Origin: Solen grandis | Taxonomy: Eukaryota > Mollusca > Bivalvia > Adapedonta > Solenidae | Assembly: GCA_021229015.1 (NCBI GenBank) | Contig: CM037777.1 | Coordinates: 64,394,592 to 64,458,591, forward strand | Direction: 5' to 3' | DNA: 64,000 nt | In this document: piece by piece, positions 1 to 58,251 of the stretch | Layout: every line of letters begins with the position of its first letter | How positions within the stretch are numbered: the stretch's first letter is position 1 | Notes under the pieces: model-generated | Seen by the model: the letters and a program-made list of their open reading frames with translations, nothing else | The model's database searches: none | What the model was told of the DNA's origin: nothing | Made by a program: the position numbers and the translations under genes

Positions 1-97
1 TTAACAACAGTATATAAGAACAGCCATAGTTGTGAAAAAAAAAGAAAAGTGTAAAGTGGACACCTGACAGAAAGCTCATTTAAACTTTATTTTTCAG

Positions 98-232
98 ATT
101 GCAGACATCAAGAGGGTGTATGCCCTTCATGATGTTATCAACCTTGTTGACTTGAATAGTGAGAGCAGCACCAACTTTAAAAATCTCCTGCAGAGATGTT
201 TCATATCACCACAGTACATAAAACAAGATGAG
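98..232 (+). CDS. NCAPG2: NCAPG2 exon A (first visible)
   Basis: Begins after TTTTCAG, ends before GTATAA. It gives 45 in-frame codons starting IADIKRVYALHDVINLVDLN. Phase 0 at both ends. Confidence 0.85.
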
Positions 233-3200
233 GTATAACTCTGATTATTTTTTGTTCCAGACACAATATGCCCTGTGGCTTGTAAACTTATTACAATAAA
301 AATGTAATTGAAAAATCAGATATAAATTTTTTTTATTCTTGTGATTTTTTCACCACAAAAAGTGATTATTTTTTATAATATAATGAAGTAGATCACCTTT
401 CTTCATGATTATTGTTAAAAAAAAACGTTGGTGATATTGTATAGGATGTCATTCTTACAAATAAGATCAAATTTGTTCCTTCAAAGTTTATTGAAATGGG
501 ATCCAGGGCAAAAATTTTACTGATTTTCCTCAGTCAGTCGTTCCAAAATAAAAAGTTTTCTTGACCTTTTTACATACTCAGAGATATTGATGTGTTTGAT
601 TTGTATGTATTCAATGATGAGTTGCATAAAAATTTGTGTCCTATGCAAATCTCTATTTTCTGTATACACCAGTATATTCAGTTGATGTTGTTTTTTTTCT
701 TTTAACCATGGCCAGTTCATATGTATCTTCCCCTCTGATCGTTGATTTTTTTTTAATTCAATCATTTTTCCCGTGATTATCCCAGGATTTTCCTTTGCAA
801 CTCAAGAAAATTGTGTTTTTACCCAAAATATGGTACAAAGGTTTCTTCCCTTTCGTCTGAAAAAAAAGTTGTCATTTGAAATCATGACAATACATGTATA
901 TGTTAAAGCAGAAGAGAAAATGATACTAACACTGTTTAAAACATGGCATTATTACAGGGCCTGAAGTTCCTGAGCTATGTCATGACACTGGATGAAGACT
1001 TCACTGAGGTTCTGCACAAGACAATAAAGAATCACCTGCTATCTGTTCCCAGGTAAGTGGTAATTAGCCTGTACCCATACTGCTTACATTGTAATTGTCA
1101 TATGTATATGAAAATAAAATCTTTTGTGATCACTGGCATGGCCAGCTAGAAATATAAAACACTAGTTAACCAAAAATATTGACTGAAATAAGCCCAAATT
1201 AATGAGGAATTGGTTTATTTATACTTAAATTATGTTCCCTGCAGTGACTGTAACTCTGTTTTCCATGTCCAGGGCCTGGAGTGAAAAGTTTGGAGAGATT
1301 TATTTCCGCGCCTGGCAGAGACTGAGTGGTCAGGGACAGGAAACCTTTGAGACACGGTGCATACAAGACATCATGTATCATGCTGTGTATGCCCAGCCAG
1401 TCCTGGCACCTTCATTGAGGAAGGTGAGTGTCCCTTGTCAGCCCTATTTTTATATCCCTGCTAAACAGCCATTGTTCTCGAAAATACTTAAGAACAATTT
1501 CAGGCTCAAATTGAAGTATCATATTCAAATTCCTATTGAAACTAATGGGCATAGCTTAAGTTTGAGTATGAAAATCATACTAAAGTACCATTTTTATTTT
1601 CAAAACATGGGGCCAGGACTATATTGGAATGTTATGTGTTGTCCCATGTGTTGTTGCCCAGTTTACAATAGGGCTGCTCCATGTAGAGTCCTTATCTGTC
1701 ATATAAGCTACATGGTGTGTTAGTTTTTAGACAGAGTGTGCAAAAACTCTTAAAATATTTGATAGAAATTTCCCTTTTCTATTAGGATTTAAAGCTATTT
1801 TTCATCTTGGATATCTATTCCAGTAAGAAATTAAGTTATACTTTGGATTAATTTGGTTGAATATATATCATGTAAGATTTTGTTAGAATGTTGCTTGTTA
1901 TATCTCACGTCGTAAGTCATAAGTTGATGTCATAAGATATGAATATTTCCTATGCTACCAAATGTTTTTATTACTTTGGATATTGCTTGTCCAGTATTGT
2001 AATAAGTATGTTATTGGAAGCAGCCTGGCTATCCACAGCGTTATTTTACAAAAAAATATATTTCTTTTTCATATGGTTGAGTCATGGTGTTGTAGCAGAG
2101 GTATTCAATACCTTCAGTGATAGCAGGAGTTTTCTCTTTAACTTACCCACTTTACCATGGTTCGCACAGGTCTTGAAAAAACCCTGAATTTGATGTCTGT
2201 CATGAAAACCCCTTGAAAATCACATTTTGCATTATAAGCCCTTGAAAAAAAAACTTAGAATTAATTGAAATGACTTAAAACCCTTGAGTTTGAAATTACA
2301 ATATTGATCATAAAAAAGTGTTTATGAAGTTTGTAAAAAATATTGAGGTTCATCCCTTTCATGTCTTAAAATTTAAAGCATAAGTTTTGGTTTGAGCAAG
2401 TCCTTAATTTTGAATTTTATGGCCTTAAAAAAAACAAAAAAAAAAACACTTAAAATTTGCTTTGGGAAATTTATGTGAACCATGTTTACAAAGTATGTTA
2501 TTCCTACTCATTTTATGAAATAGGTCAGTTTGCTATTTAAGACCTTAATGATAATTCATATTCATGTACTTTGTATTTATGTTGTTAAGTCTTTGCCCTA
2601 CTGCAAGGGTATTAATCACCTTCAATGATAGCTCAAATTTATAAATTTATTTATTAAATGAAAAACAAAGCTTTAAATTTTAGACTAGACTTCTTATTGT
2701 TGTAACGAGGAAGTGTATATGACAATCATATGTATACACCTAAACAAATTCATCATGGTATGCTTTGTTTATCAGTTGCTAGGCTACTTACATAAACAAA
2801 AAAAGCAGAAGGGGATGGACATTACATTGTGCAAGCTGTATGAACCCTTTATCTGGAGGTCACTGACAGTAAGTATAGACAGTAGACAGTGTCTTATACA
2901 AGGAAAACAGATCAACTTTATTTAATAGAAATTTTATATCACGGAAGCAAATGTTGGCATTTTACCTAAAGTCAACATTGCACTCAGGTTCTATGATTTT
3001 GTTATTTTGTTTTTGTTGTATGTTGTTTTTTTTTACATCAAAGTTCTTGTCAAAGCACCTGGCATGAATTTAATGAAACAATATAAGAACTTAGGCTTCA
3101 TTTTCAAAGATTAACCACTGTTTAAAATTCAGTGAAATTTCAAAGGAACATCACATTGACTAATATAGATTAAATGATCTTGCATATCATTTAATTTTCT

Positions 3201-6200
3201 TGAGTTGAAACACAGATGCTGGGGTATCCATCATCTTCTGTGATAACTAGTATTCCATGACGGTCATGATGACCACATGTGAAAGTAAATATTATCCTAC
3301 AAAACATGATTTAATAGATATTCTTCATATCCACCTTTTCTTATGTAAAATCTTTGTTGCAGGCAGCAAACAGACTGGTCCGTGCCAACACAGTTGTACT
3401 GTTCTTTGATGTGTTCCCACTCCAAAACCAAAATCTGAACGTTGAGGAAGCCGATGTCTTGTTACAGAAGCAGTTCGATCTTTTCCAGGTATTTATGAAT
3501 CGTTTGAAGTTTTTTTATCAGAAAATATCTTTCAATAGAGCAAGATGAATAAGATTTCGGAGAGTGTTTAAGTTTCAACATTTTCTAATTTTAACTAGGA
3601 TTCAATTTCTTTATCTTCTTCTAATTCTTCTCAGTGGCTCTTGTGTTGGACCTGTAATCTATGTCTAGGAAGGTCATAATAGATTTGAGCCCCCTAATGG
3701 GGTTTAAGCCCACAACTATTCTTCCACAGGACTCAGGAGCTTTTCTTGGTTATAAGTCTGAGTCATTGTCATCTTTATCATATGGTCTTACCTGGTAAAA
3801 CTGGGAAGAGGCCTTCAATATAACGTTTTGGGTGTATTTTGGGTAGATGGGGTTCCCTGTTACTTGGTATTAAGAAAGACAAAATGGCATTGCTTGAGTA
3901 TAAATCAATATCAGCAAATTCATATTTTGATAAACTGCATAATTATAACGTATCCTGACAGGAGCTGTTGAACGACCCAGTGCCCCAGATTCGGAGCCTG
4001 TCGGTGCGGGGCGTGTGCCAGGTGATGAAAGGTTACTGGGAGGTCATTCCCCAGGAGACGCTGCGGAACTTGATAGTGACTTTGACCCAAGAAATGCTAG
4101 TGGACGCTAACTCTTCAGATGTCCGAGAGAGTGTTATCAAGGTATTTATAAAAGACTGCATCTCAGTGGAAAGTACTGTGTCAAATATAAGCCAGTGTCT
4201 TATATGTTGCTTACTCAATTAATTTAGGACTGATAGGGTAGCAGTTGCTGAATTACTCAGTTGTTCTTAGCTCAACTATTCGAAGAATGAGAGCTATTTT
4301 ACTCACTTGAGCATCAATGTCACAATTATGCTTTGTTTAAAGTTTTGCATGCAGCATACTATCATGCTTATATTTAAGTTAAAGGAATACGCTCGGCTGA
4401 TAACAACTAGGTTTTAATTGAAAGATGTTGATGTAAATAAACCAATTTAATTACTCATTTCATTGAATCAATCGTAATAAGAAAGAAATTGCAAGTTAAA
4501 GACGTCTATTTACACCAATTTGCTCCGAGACATGGGCGCAGACATTGTTTACGTCTCGTGGTCTCGCGAGACTTTTTTTCAACAATCGTGACGTCACAGA
4601 CACACTTCCGGTTGCGTACATACATTGAAATATAGAAGGGAATTACGTGTGTTGTGGAGAAATTGTTTGAAAAATGTTTATTATTTGAATATGATGAAAA
4701 TATATTATTAAAAGATTAAACTATGATCATTTTATTGTTTTCTTACTCGTGAGTGAGAGAGTCTGGAGCCCTCGTCCTATGACCTTTGTATGCCAGAATG
4801 GTAATGATTGCAACTTCTAAAACAGAATCATTCAGAACTAAGAAGTGAAAGCCCGTATGGTTCGTAATGCACGTAAGTTCATCTTAATTTCCAACAACCA
4901 AGTCACTCGATTTGCAACATACATTATCCATATTGGATGGCATCATAACACAGTTATCACACAGACAAAAGTCCTCAGCACATAAATATTCCTCCTCCCG
5001 TACGTCATTGTCTTGAAGCAGTTGCAGCTCTTCCTCAGTATATTCGGGCTCAAAGTCGTAAGGAACTATACACTCCATTTTAAGAAATATCTCAAAAACT
5101 TTATTAAACTTCCTGCTATAGTGATCGAACTATAACTAAAGTCAATACCCCTTGTCACGCAATCATTTATGCACATTCTCACAAACATCGCTATTTTAAT
5201 TGCGCAAATTATTACAGCAATTATCAACAATTTTTAAACAGTTTTTTAATCAAACATATAAATATATAAAAGGGGCGGTATCATGTAAGTAGAAATCTAA
5301 TTGCAATGACGGTAACTGTGAAATACTACTGAGACGAATCAAAGGGACACCGTGTTGTAATTATGATTAACACACCTAATTGCTCGCAATTTAGCAAAAT
5401 AATGTAAATTATGCTAACTACTTTCTGTATATCACAATAACATGAGCTCATTGCGATACGATACTTTTATTTTATTTAAACAACTTTTTCCGTAAAATAG
5501 CATAATATAGATTATTATAATATAAAACGTGGATTCAACACTTTTTTTTCATATTCATATAATGCATTTAGTATGTTTGTGGTGATGATTATACTCTACA
5601 TGTCCGTTTCAGTAAAACGTGCACATCAATTGTCTGTCGACATGGTGACTCGGTCGCACGCTTCGTTTTATGGCCGTGTTTTATGGCCCTGTGGTGAGAT
5701 TTTATATGACGCTGTTACAAAGGCTTGCCAGTGATTTCTTATCCAATCAGTTTAACACCACACAACTTTTCAATAACCGCAGTTGCAAGCATTTCACGGT
5801 AAAAATGACAAAGATGTATTATAGAAATAAAAAATATCGCGGAGCAAATTGGTTTAAATAGACGTCTTTAACTTACAATTTCTTTCTTATTAGATTGATT
5901 CAATGAAATGAGAAATTTAATTGGTTTATTTACATCAATATCTTTCAATTGAAACCTAGTTGTAATCAGACGAGCGTATTCCTTTAATGCTTTTATCACA
6001 ACCCCTATTAATCGCACTCATCGATCGGGATATGGTTCAATGGGTATTTGTGACGTCACAGAAAGGTAAACATGAACAAAGATGGCGGCGGCCATAGCCG
6101 ATCGAAATCACAAACTTTAAACAGCTATATCTTCACAAATATAGCGTGTATAAAAATGAAAGTCATGTCAAAGTGATTTACACTAAAAGGTTTATTGATG

Positions 6201-9200
6201 GTTAAATTTTCATTTCAGCCGAGCGTATTCCTTTAAATTGAATATAGCTGAAAGTGTTTTTTTTCTTCTATGGAATGGACATAAAGAGATCAAAATAAAA
6301 ATTTACAACTCAAAGACCAAAAAAATGAAAAAAAATGAGTAGGGGCCATTTTGATGGGTCGGTCGGAGCACTACAAATGATCATATTTTTAATTTTGGCC
6401 TAATTTATTATGCAAGACAAAGGTTTTATTAAGTACAGTCAATGATTGTATGTTTTCACAGGGGTTGACAATGTTGCTTGACAACCACTTGAGTCACATT
6501 CTCCTGAAAAAAGTGCTGCCAGGAATCCGGAACTCCATGCATGATGTGGCAGAGAAGGTCAGGATTGCCATGTTGGAGCTGCTGAACAAAGTGAAAACTC
6601 TAAGGGCTATTAAGGTACAGAATCCTGTAAATACTTTACTGTAGGGAATCATGTTTTATCATATTGTATGTTTTTCTTTGAAAATAAACTTCATTGAGTT
6701 TGTGCTAAAGGCATTTTCTTGGGTGTGTATGACAGTATTAGTAATATTTTATTATTGTGACATGTGCATACAATACAATCAAACGATAGAATAAGATAGT
6801 TAAACATGTTTCAAAAGTAGCAGCTGACCCAATGGACCTGTATGTCACCAAGAAATTTGATACTGAGATCATCTATTACAGTTATTTATGTTTTCAGTAT
6901 GAGACTCTCTATTAGCCCAGTTTAGGTATTGGATAGGCTGTATGTTGATATTAATACATCGGTTAACACTGGAATGGTCCATAGTTTGATTCATGGAAAA
7001 GCCTTTATTGTTATGTTAAAATAAATATACTGACGGCTTTCAGGAGCGATCAAGTATTATTGCAAAGTAGATTAAAGCCACATTTAGTCAATGGCAGTAT
7101 CATGAATGCCATTTGGTAATGAAAATTAAAACAAGACAGATAATATTAAAGTATACATTATTAAATACAAATGATGAATAGATAAGAAACTCATTGAAGC
7201 ATTAAACAGATTTGTGTCATACTCACATAATAATGTAGTTTAATTATATGTTTTTATTGAATTGTACTCTTGTATCTAGTTTATTTATATGTTTTAATTG
7301 AATTGAATATATGATTAAAAAAGGAATTTTTTTTTCTCAAATTGTGATTTTTACCTTGTCTGTTTTGAAGAAAAAGTTGAGCTATTATGATTACTGGGTC
7401 TTTTTTGTTGTCGTTGTAGTGCGTAAACTTAAATATTGACATGTAAAACAGCTGAGCCTTGACACCACTCTGCGGAGCTCTTATTTCCTAAAACAGATTG
7501 GTCAATAAAAGCATACTATAAAATGAGTCCTACTTAACACTCCTCTATTTCGTACAGTACTGGTCGATCGTGCCCATAGAGCACCTTCTGGCTCGACTTG
7601 TCGTGGACTCGGATCCGGTCAAGAGGAGGATCATGAAGCTGGTGTTCGGCAGTTTCCTGCCCATAGAAGCCTCCAGTAAGAGATGTTCTTATGAAATATA
7701 TACATTAAACATGTTGACATTTTACAGAGAAGAGTTTATATTCATGATTCTACATAAGTTTCTCTCTAATCCAAGAGTTGTATTTAATATTGATTGTGTA
7801 ACTATATGCATGTTATAAAAATAAGTACTGTTTGAACCAACACCAACCAACTTTTTTAGCTGTTTTTAGTTGATGTCAAAGTGAAAAAATGCAAAATAAG
7901 AAAGAAAACATTTGTATGTAAATTGTTTAAATTGTTTGACTGTTCACAACGCACCTTCCAGGCAGTGACCAGTTAGAGAGGTGTCTAGCACTAATCCAGT
8001 CCAACCCTGCTGCCATGAGGCAGTTCTACAGATATGCCCCCCAGCACATGGCCATCGATGACACAGGTAAACATTTCTATTGTCATTTTATGTTTGAGAT
8101 TTAATTATTGCATGAATCAGTTCTATTTATATGAAAAACTTGGTCTTAGTTTTAAGAATGTTGTCATACAATTATGTCTACCAGATATGTGAATACATGT
8201 TCCAGTACATAATTAACCAGACTGGCCATTGATATATTTGCAGTGACCTACATGTGTATGCTATGCAAGGCCATTCTCCTTGCTATAAAAAATGACTCGA
8301 GTCACAGAGATGGGGAAGAGGATGAAGAGGAGGTAATACATAATATTTGAATGAATTTTTTTTTTCATGCTTCTTTATACCACAGCTTCACATTGTGAAG
8401 TGGGAGGCTATAAGGGAATCATCCTCGTCACATCACATGGTAACTGTTGTTATTAATATATAGGTTCCACATCAGAGAAATCCCTACTATTTGTGGCCAT
8501 TTTGAGGGATTTTTATATGAATTATATAGGAGCAGAAATTTCATTTTCTTATATTTTCATTATATCTACTCCAAAAATCAATGTAAACATCATTAAAAAG
8601 CTCTTGAGATTCATAATTTCCCATTAGAATATTTCTTATATGGATATATGCATAAAAAGAATTAATATACACACATTAAATAAAAAGATATGGGTTCATC
8701 CTTAAACAAAATAAACAGTGTAACTTTTTTGATTTTAAAGATTTTGCCTTTAAATGTATCAAGATATCACTTTCATATTTGAAATTATTGAAATGATTGA
8801 TTAAAGCTGTTCAATTGACACTGATTTCAGTAAGATAGTCTATAAAATGAAAGCATAGTGGTGATTAAAAAACACTTAGTATTCACAGATTTCGGCCTGC
8901 ATTAACTAAACCAAATCAAAATGGCTGCCAAAATAGTGTCCTATCAAGGTCTGCAACATCACACAAGAAATGTGTCTTACTTCACAGCTTGATTAATGAT
9001 TTATCATGTTAAGACCAAGTGTATATACCCTTCTTCTGTGTCATAGTGGTATTTATCCCTTTCTGTGATAGTTACAGTTAATTGTTAACTTGTTTGTATT
9101 TGCCAAAGGCAGCTATGCTGTTGATTTGTAAATACACTTTGCGAGTTTGTATCTTCTACACCCTAGGAGGAGGCGGGCGGGGAGGAGGAGGAAGCCCTGA

Positions 9201-9283
9201 GTGTGAGGAACACACCGGTCATGCAGGGACTAACGGAGATAATCTGTATACTGTGGACAATGGTCAAACCCCAGCTGGACAAG
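98..9283 (+). CDS. NCAPG2: Condensin-2 complex subunit G2 (partial gene, 11 internal exons)
   Basis: HEAT-repeat (kleisin-associated) subunit of condensin II, which compacts and resolves mitotic chromosomes in the nucleus. Exons: 98-232, 958-1052, 1273-1423, 2776-2868, 3363-3488, 3962-4141, 6462-6614, 7558-7675, 7962-8066, 8244-8332 and 9167-9283. All have AG/GT borders, and the phases join without a break to give about 450 residues. Recognised by family-like stretches in the expected order: GEIYFRAW and CIQDIMYHAVY, then LYEPFIWRSL, ANRLVRANTVVLFFDVFPL, ELLNDPVPQIRSLSVRGVC and VLPGIRNSMHDVAEKVRIAM. Full-length family members have about 1,100 residues, so this is the middle of the protein. 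The start lies upstream of the window. No 3' exons are visible between 9284 and the gap at 10601, or in the block beyond it. One intron (4142-6461) carries a transposable element. Identity is from memory of the family, not from a search. Confidence 0.9.
958..1052 (+). CDS. NCAPG2: NCAPG2 exon B
   Basis: ATTACAG acceptor and GTAAGT donor. Encodes GLKFLSYVMTLDEDFTEVLH and on to SVPR, whose last codon is completed by the next exon. Confidence 0.87.
1273..1423 (+). CDS. NCAPG2: NCAPG2 exon C
   Basis: TCCAG acceptor and GTGAGT donor. Encodes AWSEKFGEIYFRAWQRLSG followed by a CIQDIMYHAVYA stretch; both are typical of the family. Confidence 0.9.
2776..2868 (+). CDS. NCAPG2: NCAPG2 exon D
   Basis: 31 codons in phase 0, LLGYLHKQKKQKGMD to LYEPFIWRSLT, bounded by ATCAG and GTAAGT. 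The exon is preceded by 1.35 kb of AT-rich intron. Confidence 0.88.
3363..3488 (+). CDS. NCAPG2: NCAPG2 exon E
   Basis: 42 codons in phase 0, starting AANRLVRANTVVLFFDVFPL. It is bounded by TTGCAG and GTATTT. A HEAT-type helix pair. Confidence 0.9.
3962..4141 (+). CDS. NCAPG2: NCAPG2 exon F
   Basis: 60 codons in phase 0, from ELLNDPVPQIRSLSVRGVC to DVRESVIK. It is more GC-rich than the surrounding intron. The donor is GTATTT. Confidence 0.9.
4379..6236. mobile_element. TTAA-flanked inverted-repeat DNA element in NCAPG2 intron
   Basis: Starts TTAAAGGAATACGCTCGG at 4379. The same sequence occurs inverted at about 5966-5987 (one mismatch) and again, exactly, at 6213-6236. The inner pair extends as arms of about 150 bp (4379-4530 against 5837-5987) that match at roughly nine in ten bases by eye. 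TTAA stands at 4379, 5984 and 6233, which suggests a TTAA target. The unit 4379-5987 (1.6 kb) looks like a complete element. The 250 bp to 6236 is either more of the same element or the end of a second copy. It encodes a small cysteine-rich protein on the - strand (separate entry). Superfamily not assigned. Confidence 0.8.
4884..5078 (-). CDS. P2X7 C-terminal (ballast)-like zinc module protein, carried by a transposable element
   Basis: A 64-residue ORF, starting MECIVPYDFEPEYTEEEL, then an acidic stretch, then a cysteine cluster CLCDNCVMMPSNMDNVCC (about residues 38-55). The PYxFEP start plus C-x-C-x2-C...CC layout is that of the many invertebrate predicted proteins named 'P2X purinoceptor 7-like', which share the zinc-binding cytoplasmic domain of P2X7 without its channel. 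The channel part is absent here. The ORF lies wholly inside the inverted-repeat element, so it belongs to that element rather than to NCAPG2. A polyadenylation-like AATAAA follows on the same strand at 4736-4731. A further 3' exon is possible: an AG acceptor at about 4816 precedes an open frame ending AYKGHRTRAPDSLTHE. Function unknown. Confidence 0.6.
   Translation of the reverse strand: MECIVPYDFEPEYTEEELQLLQDNDVREEEYLCAEDFCLCDNCVMMPSNMDNVCCKSSDLVVGN
6462..6614 (+). CDS. NCAPG2: NCAPG2 exon G
   Basis: 51 codons in phase 0, GLTMLLDNHLSHILLKKVLP to TLRAIK. The acceptor is TTTTCACAG. It lies 225 bp after the end of the intronic TTAA element. Confidence 0.9.
7558..7675 (+). CDS. NCAPG2: NCAPG2 exon H
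   Basis: CGTACAG acceptor. Encodes YWSIVPIEHLLARLVVDSD to FLPIEAS. Ends in phase 1 at a GTAAGA donor. Confidence 0.9.
7962..8066 (+). CDS. NCAPG2: NCAPG2 exon I
   Basis: CTTCCAG acceptor. Encodes SDQLERCLALIQSNPAAMRQ to MAIDDT. Ends in phase 1 at a GTAAAC donor; the frame joins both neighbours. Confidence 0.9.
8244..8332 (+). CDS. NCAPG2: NCAPG2 exon J
   Basis: TTTGCAG acceptor and GTAATA donor. Encodes VTYMCMLCKAILLAI, then an acidic GEDEEE tail that continues in the next exon. Confidence 0.87.
9167..9283 (+). CDS. NCAPG2: NCAPG2 exon K (last visible)
   Basis: CCCTAG acceptor and GTATGA donor. 39 codons: an acidic EEAGGEEEEA stretch, then VMQGLTEIICILWTMVKPQL. No downstream exon could be found in the window. 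Confidence 0.87.
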
Positions 9284-9317
9284 GTATGATACTCAGCTAA
9301 CATTTGTTTCTTTTTAA

Positions 9318-10225
9318 TCCCCCCGCCGCGAAGCGGGAGGGGGGGTTATAGGAATGCCCTTTGTCTGTCCGTCCGTCAGTCCGTCCGTCAGTCCGTCAGT
9401 GTGTCCGAAACATTTTCGTGTCCGCTCCATATCTCATGAACGCTTGGACACAATTTCTTCAAACTCGGCTAAAATGTTAACCTCATTGAGCTGATGTGCA
9501 GAAGGCATGAGGCGGTCACGCTGGCTCAAGTTCAAGGTCATACTTGCAGGTCAAATGTTATTTTCGTGTCCGCTCCATATCTCATGAACGCTTGGATACA
9601 TTTTCTTCAAACTCGGCTTAAATGTTAACCTCATTGAGCTGATGTGCAGAAGGCATGAGGCGGTCATGCTGGCTCAAGGTCAAGGTCATCCTTGAAGGTC
9701 AAATGTTATTTTTGTGTCCGCTTCATATCTCATGAACGCTTGGACAAAATTTCTTCAAACTCGGCTAAAATGTTAACCTCATTGAGCTGATGTGCAGAAG
9801 GCATGAGGCGGTCACGCTGGCTCAAGGTCAAGGTCATCCTTGAAGGTCAAATGTTTAAGCCTCCACTTTTTCATGTCATCTCGATATCTCGTGTCATGTT
9901 CACAATCATACAAATTATGTCATGATATATAAAGTTTTTAATTGAGTTACACATGTATTTTGTGGTTACCTAACACATCCTATACTTCATTGATGTTCAC
10001 TTTTTGTACTGTTTCCCATGTAAAACTTGTCAGTAAACTTTTAATATATGTGCCTCCGAATTCTGAGATTCATACATAACTCCGGAAAGTTAAATTGTCT
10101 TAAACTGATCTTCTATGTCTGCTACAACCATGCCAGGTTAAGGTGAACATAATCCTATGACCAAACAAATTCTAATATTTGGCCAGCGGCGGGGGATATA
10201 GCTGTCCTTTGGACTGCCTTGTTAC
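9318..10225 (+). mobile_element. Pearl/Helentron-like element with internal 148-bp tandem repeat
   Basis: Begins with a GC-rich hairpin (CCCCGCCGCGAAGCGGGAGG) followed by a CCGT microsatellite with GTCCGTCCGTCAGTCC units (about 9365-9400). Then come three tandem copies of a 148-bp unit beginning CGTGTCCGCTCCATATCTC, at about 9417, 9565 and 9713. A unique tail ends near a second GC-rich stretch, GGCCAGCGGCGGGGG. Hairpin, tetranucleotide microsatellite and ~150-bp core repeats in that order is the layout described for pearl elements of bivalves, now regarded as Helentron derivatives. No coding capacity. Ends are approximate. Confidence 0.7.
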
Positions 10226-10600
10226 AATAATTCTGCTTTATTTGAGTCTAGCTGATATAAAAAGGATTTCCTGTAAAGAATAAGAAAAACTATTTCTCAT
10301 GGTCATCAAAAGAATTAGGCTTAAATATGATTCTTGGTCTTAATATACTATATATGTATAATGTAAGGGGTTCGATTCCTGATCATGTATGTGAGAGGGC
10401 ACAGTGGTCACCCATCCAGACAACGGGCTTTCTCTGGGCTCTCCAGATTCCTCCTGCAATAATGACCTCATACTGCTACCAGTGCTCTTTAGAGTGATTG
10501 GTGTAAGTTGTGATAAATTGTTTTGTAATCCATGTAAAATAAATAAAGTTTAAATATAAGGGATGCTGCTCCAGAGATGGTCACATTTAACCAGCAACAA
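10226..10600. other. Spacer before assembly gap
   Basis: AT-rich sequence with no exon of NCAPG2 or of the kinase gene on either strand. A short SINE-like patch (10380-10510) is possible. Confidence 0.5.
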
Positions 10601-10700
10601 NNNNNNNNNNNNNNNNNNNNNNNNNNNNNNNNNNNNNNNNNNNNNNNNNNNNNNNNNNNNNNNNNNNNNNNNNNNNNNNNNNNNNNNNNNNNNNNNNNNN
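10601..10700. other. Assembly gap, 100 N
   Basis: Exactly 100 N, the usual placeholder for a join of unknown length. Both NCAPG2 (from the left) and the kinase gene (from the right) lose their 3' exons at this border. Confidence 0.98.
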
Positions 10701-57929
<47,229 letters not shown>

Positions 57930-58250
57930 AGAAGAAAAAGTCTTATAATAATTATATCTGACCTAGTCTCTCCAGAATGTTCACTGGTTTACTGTCCCAT
58001 GACTAAACATTCTTTCAAAAACCTGAAATATAAAGATATGAAAGTAATTAGATAAATGGTATAACAGGTAAAAGCATAATGATATGTACAGCACTTTGGT
58101 TAATGTGGAGTCCAGGCATATCTTTTTTGTTGAAGATTTTCAACAATCTTTTGGACTGTAGTGTAATTAAAAGGCTGCATTACGATCTATTTTATAATCC
58201 ATTTGAGTTCATGATAAAACCAATACATATTTCAAAAGCAGAGAACACAA
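57930..58250. other. Sequence upstream of DCX1 exon
   Basis: Presumed 5' UTR, intron or promoter side of DCLK. A pyrimidine-rich stretch on the - strand just above 57929 could be a splice acceptor. No upstream coding exon was recognised between here and the gap. Confidence 0.4.
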
Positions 58251-58251
58251 T

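Larger units (their letters stand above)
233..3961. other. NCAPG2 introns before 3962
   Basis: AT-rich intron sequence with many A and T homopolymers. Apart from one degenerate SINE-like patch (about 3620-3730), nothing recognisable was seen. ORFs here that are not exons have no protein-like composition. Confidence 0.6.
6615..9166. other. NCAPG2 introns after exon G
   Basis: AT-rich spacer between exons G and K. No RNA gene, coding exon or clear transposable element was recognised outside the listed exons. Confidence 0.55.

Noticed and set aside
1232..1723. 163-residue + strand ORF
   Set aside because: Only 1273-1423 is NCAPG2 exon. The rest is read-through into the intron beyond a GTGAGT donor.
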